From positions 62,001 to 126,000 of the forward strand of contig NZ_BBRH01000012.1 of NCBI RefSeq assembly GCF_002090055.1: a DNA stretch of 64,000 nucleotides, written 5' to 3'. Of this stretch, positions 34,338-47,436 are shown one piece after another. The position numbers were made by a program, and so were the translations under genes. Source of the DNA: Demequina sp. NBRC 110051 (GTDB lineage Bacteria; Actinomycetota; Actinomycetes; Actinomycetales; Demequinaceae). Numbering within the stretch: the stretch's first letter is position 1; each line of letters opens with the position of its first letter. A model generated the notes under the pieces. The model was not told the DNA's origin and did no database searches. It saw nothing but the letters and a program-made list of their open reading frames with translations.

Positions 34338-35077
34338 GCGAGCACCTCGTTCGGGACGGCGGTGGGCAGCGGCGCGACACCAGGGGCGACACGGTCGACG
34401 ATGGCGTCGAGCACCAGTCTGACGTACTTCTCCCCGACCCACAGGTGTTTCGCGCCGTCGACCGCGACAAGGTCGAGTTGTGTGAGCGGAGCGAACCGCT
34501 CGCGGGCCTCGTCTGGCTGGAGGAAGTCGTCGAGTTCGGGCACCAGGGCCGTGACGGGGCGGCCGGTGGCGGCCCAGCGCTCGAGGTCCTCGGGCTTGGC
34601 GCGGTGCAGCGGGGGGCTGAGCAGGATCGCGCCCTCGACATCCTGGTCGGCGCCGTGCATGAGCGCGAGCTCGGTGCCGAACGACCAGCCCACGAGCCAG
34701 CGGCGTGGGAGCCCTCGCTCGACGGCGAACGCGACGGCCGCGCGCAGGTCGGCGGCCTCGGTGACGCCCTCGCCAAACTCGCCCTCGGACGTGCCGCGCG
34801 GCGAGTGGGTGCCGCGCGTGTTGAAGCGCAGCACGGCGATGTCCGCGAGGTGCGGCAGTCGCCATGCGGCCTTGCGGTACACGTGGGAGTCCATGAAGCC
34901 GCCGTGGGTGGGCAGCGGGTGCAGCGTGATGAGGGTCGCGACGGGCGGGCGGCCATCGGTGGGCAACGCGAGCTCGCCCACGAGCGTGAGTCCGTCCTCG
35001 GTGGTCAGGGTGATGTCCTCGCGCTCGGCCGGCAGCACCGTCATGGCGCGGATCTCTTCCATGGCGTCCTCAGCCAC
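34334..35077 (-). CDS. Alpha/beta-hydrolase family protein (dienelactone-hydrolase-like)
   Basis: 247 residues. The start is GTG 35077, because GGGAGGA lies just before it; the longer open frame upstream overlaps the zinc-ribbon gene. Motifs: LHPLPTHGGFMDSHVYRK near the N-terminus, VLRFNTRGTHSPRG, nucleophile Ser132 in VGWSFGTELALMH, and a C-terminal His in DGAKHLWVG. The pattern resembles serine hydrolases of the YsgA/YtmA (COG2945) type. Its start overlaps the upstream stop by 8 bases, and its stop overlaps the next hydrolase by 4. The three leftward genes 35381-33597 are therefore one operon. Substrate unknown. Confidence 0.85.
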   Translation of the reverse strand: MAEDAMEEIRAMTVLPAEREDITLTTEDGLTLVGELALPTDGRPPVATLITLHPLPTHGGFMDSHVYRKAAWRLPHLADIAVLRFNTRGTHSPRGTSEGEFGEGVTEAADLRAAVAFAVERGLPRRWLVGWSFGTELALMHGADQDVEGAILLSPPLHRAKPEDLERWAATGRPVTALVPELDDFLQPDEARERFAPLTQLDLVAVDGAKHLWVGEKYVRLVLDAIVDRVAPGVAPLPTAVPNEVLA

Positions 35078-35381
35078 GTGTCCTCCCGAAGGTATTCCAA
35101 CAGTGGGTGTGCCAATGGCGGCGCTGGGCCGCGGCGGCCTCTGGTCCGAAGAGTCCGTCCGCGGGCCACGCGACCACGTGCACGGTCTGTCCGTCGATCT
35201 CCTGGGAGCAGCCGGGGCACGTGTAGGTCTTCTCGCTGGGACGCGGCGTCGCGACGAGGTATTCCTCGCCACCGGGGCCGCTCTCGCGCCGGCCCCCCAT
35301 GCTTCCCGAGAGCCTCTCGACGTCCAGTTCCTCGTGCGGCTGCCCGTACGGGCGCTTGCGCGAGCGACGGGACTTCGGCAT
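35070..35381 (-). CDS. Small zinc-ribbon-like protein
   Basis: 103 residues from ATG 35381. A very basic N-terminus (MPKSRRSRKRPYGQPHEEL) is followed by YTCPGCSQEIDG and then HVVAWPADG and RRHWHTHCWNTFG. Two Cys in CxxC plus later His/Cys residues suggest a bound zinc ion. Homologues in actinobacteria are often labelled ATP/GTP-binding protein, although I see no P-loop here. The basic tail would suit nucleic-acid binding. First gene of the three-gene operon with two hydrolases. Function not established. Confidence 0.75.
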   Translation of the reverse strand: MPKSRRSRKRPYGQPHEELDVERLSGSMGGRRESGPGGEEYLVATPRPSEKTYTCPGCSQEIDGQTVHVVAWPADGLFGPEAAAAQRRHWHTHCWNTFGRTRG

Positions 35382-35484
35382 GCGGCCAGTCTACGGGCGG
35401 CATGGTGCGCGGCTCACGTGCCGGTGCCGACGCGTGCTCCCGGCCCGTCTTCCTGCGACAGCCCAGCCCGTCAGTTCACAGAAC

Positions 35485-35522
35485 GACGGGCCTGAGTGCA
35501 GAAATCTGCAGTCAGGCCCGTC
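35485..35522 (-). terminator. Hairpin terminator after the GH1 gene, AGTGCAG palindrome family
   Basis: 17-base arms with one mismatch around the loop AAAT; the left arm is GACGGGCCTGAGTGCAG. It is closely related to the hairpin at 7161-7198 in arm sequence, arm length and loop length. It lies 38 bp past the beta-glucosidase stop. Confidence 0.65.
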
Positions 35523-35559
35523 GGTTCGCGATCTATGCCCCCACTGTGAGGGCGGCTCC

Positions 35560-37026
35560 CTAGAAGTGACGCGGCGGGGTCTCGGCGAGCGCGTCCGCCT
35601 CCGCGGCGGGGATGACCTCACGGCGTCGCAGCACCTCGCGGTAGTAGTACGCCGAGTCCTTCCAGCGGCGCTCGAGGGTGTCGTAGTCCACGCGCACGAT
35701 CCCAAAGCGCTTGGCGTAACCCTGCGCCCACTCGAAGTTATCCATGAGCGACCACGCCATGTAGCCGCGGACGTCGGCACCCTCGGCGACGGCGTCCAGG
35801 ACGGCGCGCAGGTGGCCCTCGAAGTACTCCACGCGGTCGGTGTCACGCACGCGACCGTCGGCGTCCACGACGTCGTCCCATGCGGAGCCGTTCTCGGTGA
35901 CGTACAGCGGCTTGCCGGTCTCGCGGTAGGTCTTCAGCAGGTGGGCGTGCAGCGCGGAGGGGTCGACGTTCCAGCCCATGGCGGTGTGCTTGCCGGTGAG
36001 CGGCATGAACTCGATCTCCTCGTCGCCGGGCCACGGCGAGTTGGCGCCCGCCTTGTGGCCGTCCGCGAGGGTCGCGAGCTCGGACTGCGCGGCGGCCTTG
36101 TGAGCGTTGTGGCGCACCAGGTGAGACGCGTAGTAGTTGACGCCGAACCAGTCGATGCGGCCCTTCATCTCGTCGAGGTCACCGTCATGGACGAAACCCC
36201 AGTCGGTGAGGTGCGCCGTGTTGGGCTTCAGCACCGCGGGGTAGGTGCCGTGGATGAAAGGCTCGTGGAAGAACGTGTTGGCCAGGGCGTCGATGTGCGC
36301 GGCGGCCGCGAGGTCCTTGGGGTTGGACGGGTCCCACGGGCGCGGCGTGTGGCAGTTGTTGACCAGGCCGATCTGGATGTCGGCGTTGACGGCCTTCATC
36401 GCGTCGTAGGCACGGGCGTGTGCCAGGTTCAGGTGGTGCGCCGCCGTGAGGGCCTCGACGTCGTCGGCGTGACCGGGGGCGTGTGCGCCCGCGCCGTATC
36501 CCACGAAGGAGCTCACCCACGGCTCGTTGAAGGTGGTCCACATCTCGACGTCCGCGCCGAACTCCTCGACCATCCGCACGGCGTACGGCACGAATGCGTC
36601 GACGGTGTCGCGGCTGAGCCAGCCACCGTTGTCCTCGAGCTCCTGCGGCAGGTCCCAGTGGTACAGCGTGATCAGCGGCGTGATGCCCTTGCCCTTGAGG
36701 CGGTCCACGATGCCGCGGTAGAACGCGATGCCCTCGGCATTGAACTCGCCGGTGCCACCCGGCTGCACGCGAGGCCAGGCAATCGAGAAGCGGTAGGCCT
36801 CGAGCCCCAGCTCGGCCATCATGTCGATGTCCTCTTCCCAGCGGTGGAAGTGGTCACAGGCCACGTCACCGTTGTCGCCGCCCACGACCTTGTCGGGGGT
36901 GGCGCAGAAGGTGTCCCAGATCGAACGGCCGCGGCCGCCCTCATGGGCGCCGCCCTCGATCTGGTAGGAGGCGGTCGCGGCTCCCAGCAGGAAGCCGTCG
37001 GGGAAAGCAGCTGGCGTCGTTGTCAT
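35560..37026 (-). CDS. Beta-glucosidase, GH1
   Basis: 488 residues from ATG 37026. GH1 hallmarks: FLLGAATASYQIEGG at the N-terminus, acid/base Glu168 in TTFNEPW, nucleophile Glu378 in YVTENGSAW, and SLMDNFEWAQGY binding the sugar. No signal peptide, so it is cytoplasmic and likely hydrolyses imported cellobiose or other beta-glucosides. No transporter gene adjoins it. A perfect CGAAACGTTTCG palindrome sits 15 bp before the start codon, typical of LacI-family control (CelR-like), but the regulator gene is not next to it. The gene stands alone with its own hairpin terminator. Confidence 0.95.
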   Translation of the reverse strand: MTTTPAAFPDGFLLGAATASYQIEGGAHEGGRGRSIWDTFCATPDKVVGGDNGDVACDHFHRWEEDIDMMAELGLEAYRFSIAWPRVQPGGTGEFNAEGIAFYRGIVDRLKGKGITPLITLYHWDLPQELEDNGGWLSRDTVDAFVPYAVRMVEEFGADVEMWTTFNEPWVSSFVGYGAGAHAPGHADDVEALTAAHHLNLAHARAYDAMKAVNADIQIGLVNNCHTPRPWDPSNPKDLAAAAHIDALANTFFHEPFIHGTYPAVLKPNTAHLTDWGFVHDGDLDEMKGRIDWFGVNYYASHLVRHNAHKAAAQSELATLADGHKAGANSPWPGDEEIEFMPLTGKHTAMGWNVDPSALHAHLLKTYRETGKPLYVTENGSAWDDVVDADGRVRDTDRVEYFEGHLRAVLDAVAEGADVRGYMAWSLMDNFEWAQGYAKRFGIVRVDYDTLERRWKDSAYYYREVLRRREVIPAAEADALAETPPRHF

Positions 37027-37040
37027 GCCAGCCAGTGTAA

Positions 37041-37052
37041 CGAAACGTTTCG
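37041..37052. promoter_or_regulatory. LacI-family operator candidate upstream of GH1
   Basis: CGAAACGTTTCG is a perfect 12-bp palindrome centred on CG, placed between promoter and start codon. It differs from the galactan-locus sites, so a different LacI regulator is implied. Confidence 0.6.
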
Positions 37053-37214
37053 CTATTTTCTACCAGTCGGTAGGGCCGATGCTGTGGGCAGCGCGCGCCG
37101 GAGGCGAGGTGAGCGACGGACCCGGCCGTCGCATCGGCCGTTCGCACCGTGGCCCGCCCTCCGTACCTTTCGGATGGCCGATGCGCCTGGCAGACTGCCG
37201 CCAGGAGGTCACCA

Positions 37215-37988
37215 ATGGCGCTGCTCACCTGCCGATACTTTTCCGACACCCTCGGGCTGTCGACGACCGCGACGGTCATCCTGCCCGAGCCCGCGACCGA
37301 GGCGGGCGCGCCCGCGGCTCCCGCCGACGGCGCTCCCCTGCCGGTGCTGTACCTGCTGCATGGGCTGTCTCAGGACGACTCGTCGTGGACCCGGTTCACG
37401 TCTCTCGAGAGGTACGTGGCGCACCGACGCCTCGCGGTGGTGATGCCCGCCGTGCACCGGTCGTACTACGCGAACCAGGACGATGGCTACCGCTATCGCG
37501 ACTTCCTGGTCGACGAGCTCCCGCGAGCGATGCGGGCCTTCTTCCCCCTGTCGACCCGGCGCGAGGACACCTTCATTGCGGGCCTGTCCATGGGCGGATA
37601 CGGCGCGATGAAGGCCGCGCTCACCCGTCCAGAGCGCTACGCGGCCGCCGCGAGCCTTTCGGGCGGCCTGGACGTCACCGCCAAGCCCAACCTGGCGCCC
37701 GAGGAGTGGCGACGCACCTTCGGCTCGCCCGAGACGGCACGGGAGGCGGGTGAGGACGTCGTCGCGCTCGCGCGCGCGGCCTCCCCCACGGACGTGCCGC
37801 GCCTGTGGGCCTGGTGCGGTACGGAGGACTTCCTGCTGGAGGAGAGCCGCACGTTTGCGCGGGCGTGCGAGGAGTCCGGGCTGGGGCTCGAGTACTCGGA
37901 GTCCCCCGGCGCGCACGACTGGCCGGCATGGGACGAACAGATCCCCCGAGTCCTCGACTGGCTGGACGAGGTGCGCGGGAACGACTAA
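37215..37988 (+). CDS. Esterase of the S-formylglutathione-hydrolase/esterase D family
   Basis: 257 residues from ATG 37215 with AGGAGG seven bases before; an earlier in-frame ATG at 37149 has no such site. Fold and motifs: [14 protein letters not shown], nucleophile Ser125 in [14 protein letters not shown], and His234 in [13 protein letters not shown] near the C-terminus. This resembles tributyrin/acetyl esterases (PF00756), which remove acetyl or feruloyl groups from carbohydrate substrates or act in formaldehyde detoxification. No signal peptide is present. The neighbourhood of glycoside hydrolases makes sugar de-acetylation a reasonable guess. Its stop overlaps the convergent nucS stop by 4 bases. 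Confidence 0.88.
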   Translation: MALLTCRYFSDTLGLSTTATVILPEPATEAGAPAAPADGAPLPVLYLLHGLSQDDSSWTRFTSLERYVAHRRLAVVMPAVHRSYYANQDDGYRYRDFLVDELPRAMRAFFPLSTRREDTFIAGLSMGGYGAMKAALTRPERYAAAASLSGGLDVTAKPNLAPEEWRRTFGSPETAREAGEDVVALARAASPTDVPRLWAWCGTEDFLLEESRTFARACEESGLGLEYSESPGAHDWPAWDEQIPRVLDWLDEVRGND

Positions 37989-38680
37989 AACAGGCGCGTG
38001 GTGGGGTCCTCGGCGCCGCGCATGGCGTCGTAGTCGAGGATCAGGCAGCGGATGCCGCGATCGGTCGCGAGGACGCGCGCCTGGGGCTTGATCTCCTGCG
38101 CGGCGAACACGCCCTCCACGGGGCTCAGCAGCGGGTCGCGATTCATCAGCTCGAGGTAGCGCGTGAGCTGCTCCACACCGTCGATCTCGCCGCGGCGCTT
38201 GATCTCGACCGCCACCGAGCCGCCCGAGGGCGACTTCGCCAAGATGTCGACCGGGCCGATGGCCGTCATGTACTCGCGCCTGACAAGCGTGTGGCCGTCG
38301 CCCAGCAGCGCGATCTGCTCCGCGAGCAGCTCCTGCAGGTGAGCCTCGACCCCGTCCTTGATGAGGCCGGGATCGGTGCCGAGTTCGTGCTCGGTGTCCG
38401 ACAGCAGCTCGTAGATCTCGATCTCGAGGCGGTCGTCCGTCTTATCGTGCTGGACGGTCCACACCTCAGCGACGCCGGCCTCGACCTGGGCGTCCGAGGG
38501 CGCGACCTCGCGCGTGGTGCACGGCGGGCTCATCCAGTTCAGCGGTTTGTACGACCCGCCGTCCGAGTGGAGCAGCACCGAGCCGTCGGCCTTGAGCATG
38601 ATGGCCCTCGTCGCCAACGGCAGGTGGGCGCTGAGCCTTCCTGAGTAGCGGGCGGCGCAGCGGGCGATCACGACTCTCAC
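37985..38680 (-). CDS. nucS: Mismatch-specific endonuclease NucS/EndoMS
   Basis: 231 residues from GTG 38680 ([25 protein letters not shown]), matching the usual start of the family. The N-terminal dimer domain contains [15 protein letters not shown]. The C-terminal nuclease domain carries Asp145, Glu159 and Lys161 in GPVDILA and [13 protein letters not shown], a PD-(D/E)xK-type active site. Family knowledge: NucS performs mismatch repair in actinobacteria that lack MutS/MutL. Placement just downstream of atpC on the same strand is common in the phylum. The two are separated by a strong terminator. Confidence 0.95.
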   Translation of the reverse strand: MRVVIARCAARYSGRLSAHLPLATRAIMLKADGSVLLHSDGGSYKPLNWMSPPCTTREVAPSDAQVEAGVAEVWTVQHDKTDDRLEIEIYELLSDTEHELGTDPGLIKDGVEAHLQELLAEQIALLGDGHTLVRREYMTAIGPVDILAKSPSGGSVAVEIKRRGEIDGVEQLTRYLELMNRDPLLSPVEGVFAAQEIKPQARVLATDRGIRCLILDYDAMRGAEDPTTRLF

Positions 38681-38746
38681 GCCCACCAGGATAGGCGCTA
38701 GAGCACTGACCTCAGCCCGCCAGAGGCGCACCGCAAAGGGCATGCA

Positions 38747-38777
38747 AAAGGCCGCCCGGCATTCCCGGGCGGCCTTT
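38747..38777. terminator. Intrinsic terminator of the ATP synthase operon
   Basis: 13-bp perfect stem (AAAGGCCGCCCGG and its inverse) with a 5-base loop, followed on the leftward RNA by a run of four U. Located 15 bp after the atpC stop. Confidence 0.85.
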
Positions 38778-38792
38778 CACAAGGGAACAGGA

Positions 38793-39059
38793 TCAGTCCT
38801 CGTCAGCCACCACAGGGTCAGCAACAATCGTGATCGTGTTGTGGTCGAACGACACGAAGCCACCGGTGACGGGGAACTCGTGCTTCTCGTTCTCGGAGGT
38901 CACGCGGATCGTGCCAGCCTTGAGGATGGACAGGATCGGCTCGTGGTTCGCGAGCAGTCCGATCTCACCCTCGACGGACGGCGCGATGACGCGGCTCGCC
39001 GTACCGGACCACATGACGTGGTCCGGCGCGACGATGTCGACGGTCAGCGCATCGGCCAT
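38793..39059 (-). CDS. atpC: ATP synthase F1 epsilon subunit (short form)
   Basis: 88 residues from ATG 39059. It corresponds to the N-terminal beta-sandwich of epsilon (LTVDIVAPDHVMWSG, GEIGLLANHEPILSIL). It ends before the usual C-terminal helical hairpin, so the product is about 45 residues shorter than in Escherichia coli. Short epsilon subunits are known in actinobacteria. The subunit contacts the c-ring and couples rotation to catalysis; loss of the helical hairpin removes one known inhibitory arm. Last gene of the atp operon, 2 bp from atpD. Confidence 0.93.
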   Translation of the reverse strand: MADALTVDIVAPDHVMWSGTASRVIAPSVEGEIGLLANHEPILSILKAGTIRVTSENEKHEFPVTGGFVSFDHNTITIVADPVVADED

Positions 39060-39061
39060 AA

Positions 39062-40564
<1,503 letters not shown>

Positions 40565-41458
40565 TCACGAGGCCGCGAGCGCATCGGCGCCCGAGACGAT
40601 CTCGCTGATTTCCTGGGTAATCTCGGCCTGGCGCGCCGAGTTGGCGAGCCGGGTGTACTGCTTCACGATGTCTTCCGCGTTCTCCACGGCGGTGTGCATC
40701 GCGCGCTGGCGGTTGGCCAACTCGGATGCGGCGCCCTGGAGCATGCACGCGTGGATGCGGGACTCGATGTAGCGCGGCAGCAGAGCATCGAGCACCTCTT
40801 CGGCATTGGGCTCGAACTCGTAAAGCGGCTCCACGTCCTCGTCCCGCTCCGCGACGCCCGAGACGAGCTCGATGGGCAGCAGACGGATGACGCGGGGCTC
40901 CTGCGACACCATGGACGAGAAGTGCGTGTAGACGATGTGAAGCTCGCTCACACCACCCTCGTCGGCCGATGCCGTGAAGGCTCCGTACAAGGCCCGCGCG
41001 ATCTCCTGGGCGGTGGCGAGGGTCGGGGCATCCGACTCTCCCTGCCACTCGCCCGCGAGCTCGCGCTTACGGAACTTGAAGTAGCCCACGCCACGGCGAC
41101 CGACCGCGAACGGCACGATCTCCTTGCCCTCGCCGCGCAGACGCTCGGCGAGGCGCTCCCCCTCACGCAGGACGTTGGCCGAGTACGCGCCCGCCATACC
41201 GCGGTCGGCGGTGATGACGAGCACGGCCACCCGGTTGGTGTCCGTGCGCTCGGAGGTGAGCGGGTGATCGACGCTCGAGTGGGTCGCCACGGCGCTGATG
41301 GCCCGTGTAATGGCACGCGAGTACGGGGCGGCGGCGGTCACACGGTCGCGAGCCTTGCCGATGCGTGAAGCCGCAATGAGCTCCATCGCACGGAAGATCT
41401 TCTTCAGCGACTGTGTCGACCGGATCCGCTGCCGGTAGACGCGCTGCTGTCCACCCAT
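40565..41458 (-). CDS. atpG: ATP synthase F1 gamma subunit
   Basis: 297 residues from ATG 41458 ([29 protein letters not shown]), the typical opening helix of the central shaft. The C-terminal helix ([41 protein letters not shown] type) completes the rotor coiled coil. The globular middle part contains [21 protein letters not shown]. It rotates within alpha3beta3 and joins the c-ring through epsilon. 3 bp from the atpA stop, tightly coupled. Confidence 0.97.
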   Translation of the reverse strand: MGGQQRVYRQRIRSTQSLKKIFRAMELIAASRIGKARDRVTAAAPYSRAITRAISAVATHSSVDHPLTSERTDTNRVAVLVITADRGMAGAYSANVLREGERLAERLRGEGKEIVPFAVGRRGVGYFKFRKRELAGEWQGESDAPTLATAQEIARALYGAFTASADEGGVSELHIVYTHFSSMVSQEPRVIRLLPIELVSGVAERDEDVEPLYEFEPNAEEVLDALLPRYIESRIHACMLQGAASELANRQRAMHTAVENAEDIVKQYTRLANSARQAEITQEISEIVSGADALAAS

Positions 41459-41461
41459 CGG

Positions 41462-43096
41462 CTACTTCTTCTTCTTTGCGACGATCTGCTCCTGCTCGAC
41501 CTGAGCCTCGCCGCCGCCCTCGATCGAGGCGGAGGTGGTGAGCTCGGTGCCCTCGGACTCGAGGAACGTCGAGACGAACGAGTCGACCTCGGAGTGCAGG
41601 GTCTCCTCGTTCTCGTCGGAGAGCTGGCCGGTCGAGGCGATGTCGGACAGCACCGAGGTGCCGCGACGCAGGTGGTCGATCATCTCGCGCTCGAAGCGCA
41701 GCACGTCCGCCACGGGGATCTTGTCGAGCTTGCCCTTGGTGCCGGCCCAGATCGAGACGACCTGCTCCTCCACCGGGTACGGGGTGTACTGGGCCTGCTT
41801 GAGCAGCTCCATGAGGCGAGCACCACGCGTCAGCTGCTGGCGCGACGCGGCGTCGAGGTCGGACGCGAACATCGCGAAGGCCTCGAGCGAGCGGTACTGG
41901 GCGAGGTCGATCTTGAGCGTTCCCGAGACCTTCTTCATCGCCTTGACCTGCGCCGAACCACCCACGCGGGACACCGAGATACCGACGTCGATGGCGGGGC
42001 GCTGGTTGGCGTTGAACAGGTCGGACTGCAGGAAGATCTGGCCGTCCGTGATCGAGATGACGTTGGTCGGGATGTACGCCGAGACGTCGTTGGCCTTGGT
42101 CTCGATGACGGGCAGACCGGTCATCGAGCCCGCGCCCATGTCGTCCGACAGCTTCGCGCAACGCTCGAGCAGGCGGGAGTGCAGGTAGAACACGTCGCCG
42201 GGGTAGGCCTCGCGGCCCGGCGGGCGGCGCAGCAGCAGCGACACGGCACGGTAGGCCTCGGCCTGCTTGGACAGGTCGTCGAAGACGATGAGGACGTGCT
42301 TGCCGTCGTACATCCAGTGCTGGCCGATGGCCGAGCCGGTATACGGGGCGAGGTACTTGAAGCCCGCGGGGTCCGAGGCGGGGGCGGCGACGATCGTCGT
42401 GTACTCGAGAGCGCCGGCCTCCTCGAGGGCGCCGCGCACGGAGGCGATGGTCGAGCCCTTCTGACCGATGGCCACGTAGATGCAGCGCACCTGCTTGGTC
42501 GGGTCGCCCGAGTCCCAGTTGGCCTTCTGGTTGATGATCGTGTCGATCGCGATCGCGGTCTTACCGGTCTGGCGGTCACCGATGATCAGCTGGCGCTGGC
42601 CGCGACCGATCGGGATCATCGCGTCGATCGACTTGAGGCCGGTCTGCAGGGGCTCGTGCACGGACTTGCGGTCCATGACGCCGGGCGCCTGAAGCTCGAG
42701 GGCGCGGCGGCCCACGGTCTCGATCTCACCCAGGCCGTCGATGGGGTTACCCAGCGGGTCCACGACGCGGCCGAGGTAGCCGTCGCCGACGGCGACCGAC
42801 AGGACCTCTCCGGTGCGGTGGACCTCCTGGCCCTCCTCGATGCCGGTGAACTCACCGAGCACCACGACACCGATCTCGCGCACGTCGAGGTTCAGGGCGA
42901 GGCCCAGGGTGCCGTCTTCGAAGCGCAGCAGCTCGTTCGCCATGCAGCCGGGGAGGCCCTCGACGTTCGCGATGCCGTCGGCGGCCAGCGTCACGCGGCC
43001 GACCTCTTCGCGCACGACGCCGGACGGCTCGTACGACTTCACGTAGCTGTCGAGCGCACTCCGGATCTCCTCCGGACTGATCGTCAACTCAGCCAT
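41462..43096 (-). CDS. atpA: ATP synthase F1 alpha subunit
   Basis: 544 residues from ATG 43096 with AGGAG upstream; an open frame extends further but overlaps atpH. P-loop [14 protein letters not shown] with Lys179, then [20 protein letters not shown] containing the arginine-finger region. The C-terminal tail is extended and ends in a run of lysines (VAKKKK). Alpha binds non-catalytic nucleotide and completes the catalytic interface with beta. The lysine-rich C-terminal extension (about 30 residues) is a feature of actinobacterial alpha subunits linked to suppression of ATP hydrolysis in mycobacteria; that role here is inferred. Confidence 0.98.
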   Translation of the reverse strand: MAELTISPEEIRSALDSYVKSYEPSGVVREEVGRVTLAADGIANVEGLPGCMANELLRFEDGTLGLALNLDVREIGVVVLGEFTGIEEGQEVHRTGEVLSVAVGDGYLGRVVDPLGNPIDGLGEIETVGRRALELQAPGVMDRKSVHEPLQTGLKSIDAMIPIGRGQRQLIIGDRQTGKTAIAIDTIINQKANWDSGDPTKQVRCIYVAIGQKGSTIASVRGALEEAGALEYTTIVAAPASDPAGFKYLAPYTGSAIGQHWMYDGKHVLIVFDDLSKQAEAYRAVSLLLRRPPGREAYPGDVFYLHSRLLERCAKLSDDMGAGSMTGLPVIETKANDVSAYIPTNVISITDGQIFLQSDLFNANQRPAIDVGISVSRVGGSAQVKAMKKVSGTLKIDLAQYRSLEAFAMFASDLDAASRQQLTRGARLMELLKQAQYTPYPVEEQVVSIWAGTKGKLDKIPVADVLRFEREMIDHLRRGTSVLSDIASTGQLSDENEETLHSEVDSFVSTFLESEGTELTTSASIEGGGEAQVEQEQIVAKKKK

Positions 43097-43142
43097 GTCT
43101 TTTCTCCTGTCACTACCGCCGGGGAGGCGGTGGTCGTCTGTG

Positions 43143-43955
43143 CTAGCCGACGAGTCGTCGTCGTGCGTCGTCGAGCTTGCTGAGGATGGTGCCGTCGACC
43201 ACCTCTGACCCGACCTGAACTCGGATGCCGCCCAGGACCTCGGGGTCCACGGCGACGTTGATCTTGATATCGCGACCGTACGCCTTCGCGAGGATGCCCG
43301 CGAGACGCTCACGCTGCGCCGCGGAGAGCTCGACCGAGGCCGTCACGGAGGCAACGACGCGTCCGCGACGCTCGGCGGCCTGCTCGAGCAGCGCGTTGAT
43401 CGCCGGAATCAGGCGACGTCCGCGCGGCACCCCCACCACACGCGACAGCAGCGCGTGCGTGGTGGGCAGCAGCTTCCCGCCCAGGGTGTCCTCGAGCAGC
43501 TGCAAACGCTGCTCCTTGGTCGCCGAGCGGTTCGAGCCCGCGATGAGCAGCTCGCGGTGTGCGACGAGCAGTCGCTCCACACGGAACAGCTCCTCTTCGA
43601 CCGAGGACAGCGTGCCCTGGGACTCGGAGTAGGCGAACAGGGCCATCTCGCCGGCGTCCTCGATGGACTCGGCGAGGTCGGCCTCGCCGGACCACCGGGA
43701 CTCGGCGAAGGCCGCCACGATGTCGACCGCACGGGGCTCGAGAGACCCGAACAGCTGCTTCACCAGCGAGGCCTTGTCCTTGCCGGGGCGGGCAGGGTCG
43801 GTGAGCGCACGGCGCAGCGAGCCCGACGAGTCGAGCGCGTCGACTACGACGAACAGGTGCTCAGCAATCGTGAGCCCATCCTTGCCCGCCGCAGTAACGA
43901 TCGGGTCGAATTCCCGAATCACCGCGTCGTGCGAGGCCTGACTGGTTCCACGCAT
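43143..43955 (-). CDS. atpH: ATP synthase F1 delta subunit
   Basis: 270 residues from ATG 43955, ribosome site GGAGGGA. An N-terminal helical bundle precedes a C-terminal domain with [46 protein letters not shown], a clear OSCP/delta signature. It is longer than the ~177 residues of Escherichia coli because of an extended N-terminal part, but it is not the b-delta fusion of mycobacteria, since a separate atpF is next to it. It joins the peripheral stalk to the top of F1. Confidence 0.96.
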   Translation of the reverse strand: MRGTSQASHDAVIREFDPIVTAAGKDGLTIAEHLFVVVDALDSSGSLRRALTDPARPGKDKASLVKQLFGSLEPRAVDIVAAFAESRWSGEADLAESIEDAGEMALFAYSESQGTLSSVEEELFRVERLLVAHRELLIAGSNRSATKEQRLQLLEDTLGGKLLPTTHALLSRVVGVPRGRRLIPAINALLEQAAERRGRVVASVTASVELSAAQRERLAGILAKAYGRDIKINVAVDPEVLGGIRVQVGSEVVDGTILSKLDDARRRLVG

Positions 43956-43960
43956 CGGGC

Positions 43961-45702
<1,742 letters not shown>

Positions 45703-45796
45703 AGAATTATCTCCTGGTGTTGTGGAGCACGCGCGGGCGGGGCTGCCGAGCACGCCGGGGACCGTGATGCGTAGGAATCCTAACGCATGAAACGTC

Positions 45797-46207
45797 CTAC
45801 TTCGACCGCCCGTCGACATACGGGATGCGTGCGGAACGGATCACCCAAAAGTCAACCACAAGCGTGGCGAGGACGCCGCCCACACAGAACGCCGCGAACA
45901 GCACCTTGTGGAATCCGTCGATGCCCTGAAGCACAATCAGCGCGATCACGATGATGAGCATTTTCGCGAGCCAAGAGCCGCCCACGTAGCCCGCCATGAC
46001 GTGCGCGGGCTTGTCGTGCGCGATGACCATCGCGATCTGGGTGGTGAGACCCGCGAGGGCCGCGACCAGCACGCCGATCTCTGCCGCGACGAGGCCCGCG
46101 CCGCCTGCGACAAGAAGCCCCACAGGGGCGGCAATCACCGCGAGCGCAGCGATGACGATGGCGGTGACGCGCAGGGCGCGGCGGTAGGTGAGCGATTCCT
46201 CGTTCAC
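45797..46207 (-). CDS. atpI: Putative AtpI-like membrane protein preceding the ATP synthase genes
   Basis: 136 residues from GTG 46207 with CAGGAGA before it; the start overlaps the wecA-like stop as GTGA. Four hydrophobic segments are visible ([77 protein letters not shown]). Position and topology match the AtpI/UncI assembly factor, which helps c-ring formation or ion handling. Sequence conservation in this family is low, so the name rests mainly on location and helix count. Confidence 0.8.
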   Translation of the reverse strand: MNEESLTYRRALRVTAIVIAALAVIAAPVGLLVAGGAGLVAAEIGVLVAALAGLTTQIAMVIAHDKPAHVMAGYVGGSWLAKMLIIVIALIVLQGIDGFHKVLFAAFCVGGVLATLVVDFWVIRSARIPYVDGRSK

Positions 46208-47436
46208 GATGTCTCCTGAGTCTTGGGGTGAGGGGCGGCCGATGCCGTGGCGGGGTTGTCCTCGTCCGTCTCGCGGTCGTGGCGACCCTCGGGCGTGAGC
46301 CGCTGAAGCGGCTTCACTCCCCTGCCGGCCGCTCGCCAGCCGCGCGACAGGCGGCGCCTCAGCGGCGGGGAGAACGTCACGATGAAGGCGACGGTGAGCC
46401 CCACTCCCGCGAGCACGAGCGCGGCGCCCAGCGGCAGGAACACGATCGACACGGTGCCGAACGACAACACGAAGGTCCACAGGTACAGCACCGACACGGC
46501 CCAGCGGTGGGAATGCCCTGCGCGCAGCAGCACGTGGTGCAGGTGGTGGGCATCGGGCATGAACGGGCTTTGACCCTTGAGGGTGCGCCGGATCACGGCC
46601 GCCGTCATGTCGATCAAGGGCACCGCGACCACCATGAGCGGCAACACGATCGGGATGAAGGCGGGGATGCGCTCGCGCTGCGAGACCACCTCGGGGTCGA
46701 TCTGGCCGGTCACGATGATCGCCGCGCCCGCGATGACGAGGCCCAGCACCATGGATCCCGAGTCGCCCATGAAGATGCGTGCGGGGTGCAGGTTGTGCGG
46801 CAGGAAGCCCAGGCACGCCCCCACGAGAGCGGCAAGCACGAGCGACGCGAGCGAGGAGTAGTCACCTGGCGACGCGGAGCGCGCGAGCACGTACGTGTAC
46901 GTGAGGAATGCGGCGCCACCGATCGCGATGACACCGGCGGCAAGGCCATCCAGGCCGTCGACGAAGTTCACCGCGTTCATGGCCACCACGACGACGATCA
47001 CCGTTGCCGCGAGTGAGAGGTACGAGCTGCCGATGGTGAGGCCGAAGATCGGCACCGACACCAGCTGCACGCCGCCCCACGCCATGACGAGTGCCGCGAG
47101 GACCTGGCCCGCGAGCTTGGCCATCCAGTCCAGGTCCCAGATGTCATCGGCGAGCCCGAGCAGGCACACGAGACCCGCGCCGGCGAGCACGCTCCAGGCG
47201 CCCGACGAGGTCTCGAACACCGGCTCGAGGAACGGGATGTTGCTCGACAGGGCGATCGCACCGGCCAGGCCAAGGAAGATCGCGACGCCGCCCAGGCGCG
47301 CGATGGGCACCTTGTGAACGTCGCGCTCGCGCACCGCCGTGACGGCTCCCACGCGCGCCGCGAGGTGCCTCATCGCCGGTGTCGTGGCGTATGTGACAAG
47401 CGCCGCGATCACCAGAAGCGTGAGGTAGACCTTCAC
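46204..47436 (-). CDS. Polyprenyl-phosphate GlcNAc-1-phosphate transferase (WecA/TagO/MraY family)
   Basis: 410 residues from ATG 47436, overlapping tsaC by ATGA. About ten or eleven membrane helices. Catalytic motifs: LADDIWDLD (Asp pair), [10 protein letters not shown], and the [11 protein letters not shown] histidine motif. [14 protein letters not shown] lies near the N-terminus. It moves a sugar-1-phosphate to undecaprenyl- or decaprenyl-phosphate at the cytoplasmic face, starting arabinogalactan, teichoic-acid or polysaccharide synthesis. The same gene stands before atp genes in mycobacteria. The C-terminal tail is disordered and ends [17 protein letters not shown], containing one iterated word. 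Confidence 0.93.
   Translation of the reverse strand: MKVYLTLLVIAALVTYATTPAMRHLAARVGAVTAVRERDVHKVPIARLGGVAIFLGLAGAIALSSNIPFLEPVFETSSGAWSVLAGAGLVCLLGLADDIWDLDWMAKLAGQVLAALVMAWGGVQLVSVPIFGLTIGSSYLSLAATVIVVVVAMNAVNFVDGLDGLAAGVIAIGGAAFLTYTYVLARSASPGDYSSLASLVLAALVGACLGFLPHNLHPARIFMGDSGSMVLGLVIAGAAIIVTGQIDPEVVSQRERIPAFIPIVLPLMVVAVPLIDMTAAVIRRTLKGQSPFMPDAHHLHHVLLRAGHSHRWAVSVLYLWTFVLSFGTVSIVFLPLGAALVLAGVGLTVAFIVTFSPPLRRRLSRGWRAAGRGVKPLQRLTPEGRHDRETDEDNPATASAAPHPKTQETS
46237..46250 (+). repeat. Exact copy of iterated word GGCCGATGCCGTGG
   Basis: In the 3' end of the wecA-like gene, read as Ala-Thr-Ala-Ser-Ala in a disordered tail, the same reading as the copy at 29272-29285. Confidence 0.8.
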
